DNA of 14,763 nt, from contig CAYYME010000014.1 in NCBI GenBank assembly GCA_964473005.1, positions 1-14,763 on the forward strand, written 5' to 3'. The DNA is from JAFCEV01 sp964473005. GTDB taxonomy: Archaea; Nanobdellota; Nanobdellia; Pacearchaeales; GW2011-AR1. The position numbers and the translations under genes were made by a program. This document shows, piece by piece, positions 13,706-14,763 of this stretch (position 1 is the first letter of the stretch; every line of letters starts with the position of its first letter). The notes beneath the pieces are model-generated. The model had not been told where the DNA came from. It saw nothing but the letters and a program-made list of their open reading frames with translations, and ran no database searches.

Positions 13706-14763
13706 TTACCTGTATCTTCTTATAATTGCTATTGCAGATAATTCAATTATTATTCCTATGACCAATATTAAAAGCAGGGTTACAGCAGGATTCTTTGGTT
13801 CATAAATTGCTTTTTTTTCAATAGATTTCCCGGTAATTGCTCCCCTCTCCAGACTTATAATCTTCTCAGGTTTTGTAAGTTCAATCACTTCTGCCTGCTC
13901 AGCAAATACAGTTTTATTAACAACTTCTATTGTGGCAAGTTTTGAATCCTCTCTGCTGTCATAAACAACCTCTATGCTAAAATCATAATTCCCTGCTTCA
14001 GAATCTGCAGGAATTTTTATACTGAACCATTCTTTATGGATGTCGTCATCTCCGTATCTTTCTATTTCAAACATCTCACTTTTTTCAGAAATTCCAAGTT
14101 CTTCCTGTTTCACATTAATATAAACTTCTTCTTCATCTTCGCTTCCTGTGTTCTGAACTTCAACAGATATCTCCACTGTTCCTCCTTTGTAAACCTGGAG
14201 AGAATCAGCAGTAATTTCAGAAATAATAACTTTGTGTTTTTCCCTTTCTAATTCAATATCAATAATATCATAATTGCACTGCACTTCCTCATCTCCTTTT
14301 TCATAGGCTTTGACAAATAAAGCATAATTATTGTCCTCCTCAAAGTCATCCGGAACTTCCATCTTCAGTTTGAAAGTCTCGCTTCTTCTGTCTCTTATCT
14401 CCTCATATTTGCTTTCAGCATTTTCTATTTCTTCATCTTCATCTATATCATACAGATATGCTTCAACAATAATTTTCTTGTCTTCATCAGCTCCGTTCTT
14501 TACTTTGACCTCTATCTCCATTTCTTCTCCTGGTCCAAAATCATCTCTGTTATCAGGCTCTTTAATTTCAATTATCAAATCTCCCTGTTTTCCGTTGGAG
14601 CATGTTTCCAAATCCTCAAAATCAGAAACATTGTATTTTATCCCGCTTCCTCCTACTGCAAATGAACTAAAGTGCTCTGTTTCAAAAATAACTGTTCCGT
14701 CTGTTGTTGGGAAATCTGTATAACTTATTATTGTGCAAAAATCACATTTTTTATTTATTGCGC
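13706..14763 (-). CDS. Membrane-anchored surface protein with Ig-like/CARDB-like repeats (N-terminus outside window)
   Basis: The frame is open from the stop at 13706 to the right edge, so this is the C-terminal 351 residues of a longer protein; the TTG at 14611 is internal, not a start. Seen in order: a strand-rich piece (DGTVIFETEHFSSFAVGGSG) of the kind ending many archaeal extracellular domains; a beta domain with GEEMEIEVKVKNGADEDKK; and a second one with YKGGTVEISVEVQNTGSED, both like CARDB/Ig-fold modules that stack in surface proteins. A linker follows, then a single C-terminal membrane helix (NPAVTLLLILVIGIIIELSA) and a basic tail RRYR. Very acidic ectodomain. Likely an anchored cell-surface or S-layer-associated protein; a secretion signal would lie upstream. 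Exact role unknown. Confidence 0.75.
   Translation of the reverse strand, partial: AINKKCDFCTIISYTDFPTTDGTVIFETEHFSSFAVGGSGIKYNVSDFEDLETCSNGKQGDLIIEIKEPDNRDDFGPGEEMEIEVKVKNGADEDKKIIVEAYLYDIDEDEEIENAESKYEEIRDRRSETFKLKMEVPDDFEEDNNYALFVKAYEKGDEEVQCNYDIIDIELEREKHKVIISEITADSLQVYKGGTVEISVEVQNTGSEDEEEVYINVKQEELGISEKSEMFEIERYGDDDIHKEWFSIKIPADSEAGNYDFSIEVVYDSREDSKLATIEVVNKTVFAEQAEVIELTKPEKIISLERGAITGKSIEKKAIYEPKNPAVTLLLILVIGIIIELSAIAIIRRYR

Noticed and set aside
14611..14613. TTG at 14611-14609 as the start of the surface-protein gene
   Set aside because: The frame stays open for 50 more codons to the window edge and encodes a plausible beta-rich segment, so the gene begins outside the window.
1..14763. 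tRNA genes, CRISPR arrays, insertion sequences
   Set aside because: Looked for by eye on both strands; no cloverleaf, no regularly spaced repeat, no transposase and no terminal inverted repeats were seen. A covariance-model or repeat-finder run would be more decisive.

Overview
The window looks archaeal and most resembles a small-genome DPANN lineage of the Pacearchaeota/Woesearchaeota kind; that placement is inference. The reasons are several archaeal-type pilin N-termini, a secretion ATPase with two separate TadB/TadC-like membrane proteins, an archaeal-type SRP RNA, overall AT-richness, and TATA boxes (mostly TTTATAAA-like) centred about 25-28 nt before start codons, as expected for leaderless transcripts.

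Layout: rtcB (RNA ligase) is alone on the + strand at 37-1230. Everything else is on the - strand. Reading in the transcribed direction from the right edge: a C-terminally membrane-anchored surface protein that runs off the window (13706-14763), an unrecognised 71-aa protein (13459-13674), the SRP RNA gene (about 13137-13396), an unrecognised 95-aa helical protein (12792-13079), and then a type IV pilus-like locus from 12754 to 1392.

The pilus locus starts with four pilin-like proteins (12754 to 10218), one of them carrying a Cys-rich segment and a jelly-roll-like C-terminal domain that suggests an adhesin. A fifth pilin-like gene (10162-9608) has its own promoter and precedes the assembly ATPase (9606-6592), which is interrupted by a 483-residue intein with LAGLIDADG motifs. 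Next come a promoter-driven winged-helix/MNT nucleotidyltransferase and HEPN pair (6544-5625), a 54-aa helical protein (5628-5464), the TadB-like membrane protein (5467-4163), a cyclodipeptide synthase homologue (4161-3478), the TadC-like membrane protein (3474-2638) and two more prepilin-like proteins (2641-1392). Neighbouring genes mostly overlap by 1-7 nt or lie a few nt apart, so they are probably transcribed together.

The most striking point is the cyclodipeptide synthase lodged between the two platform proteins of the pilus machine with 1-nt and 3-nt spacing. It keeps the family's serine, tyrosine and glutamate active-site residues. It, the MNT/HEPN pair and the intein are markedly more AT-rich in sampled stretches than the pilus genes around them, which suggests that this locus repeatedly receives accessory insertions. 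No prepilin peptidase, tRNA gene, CRISPR array or insertion sequence was seen.
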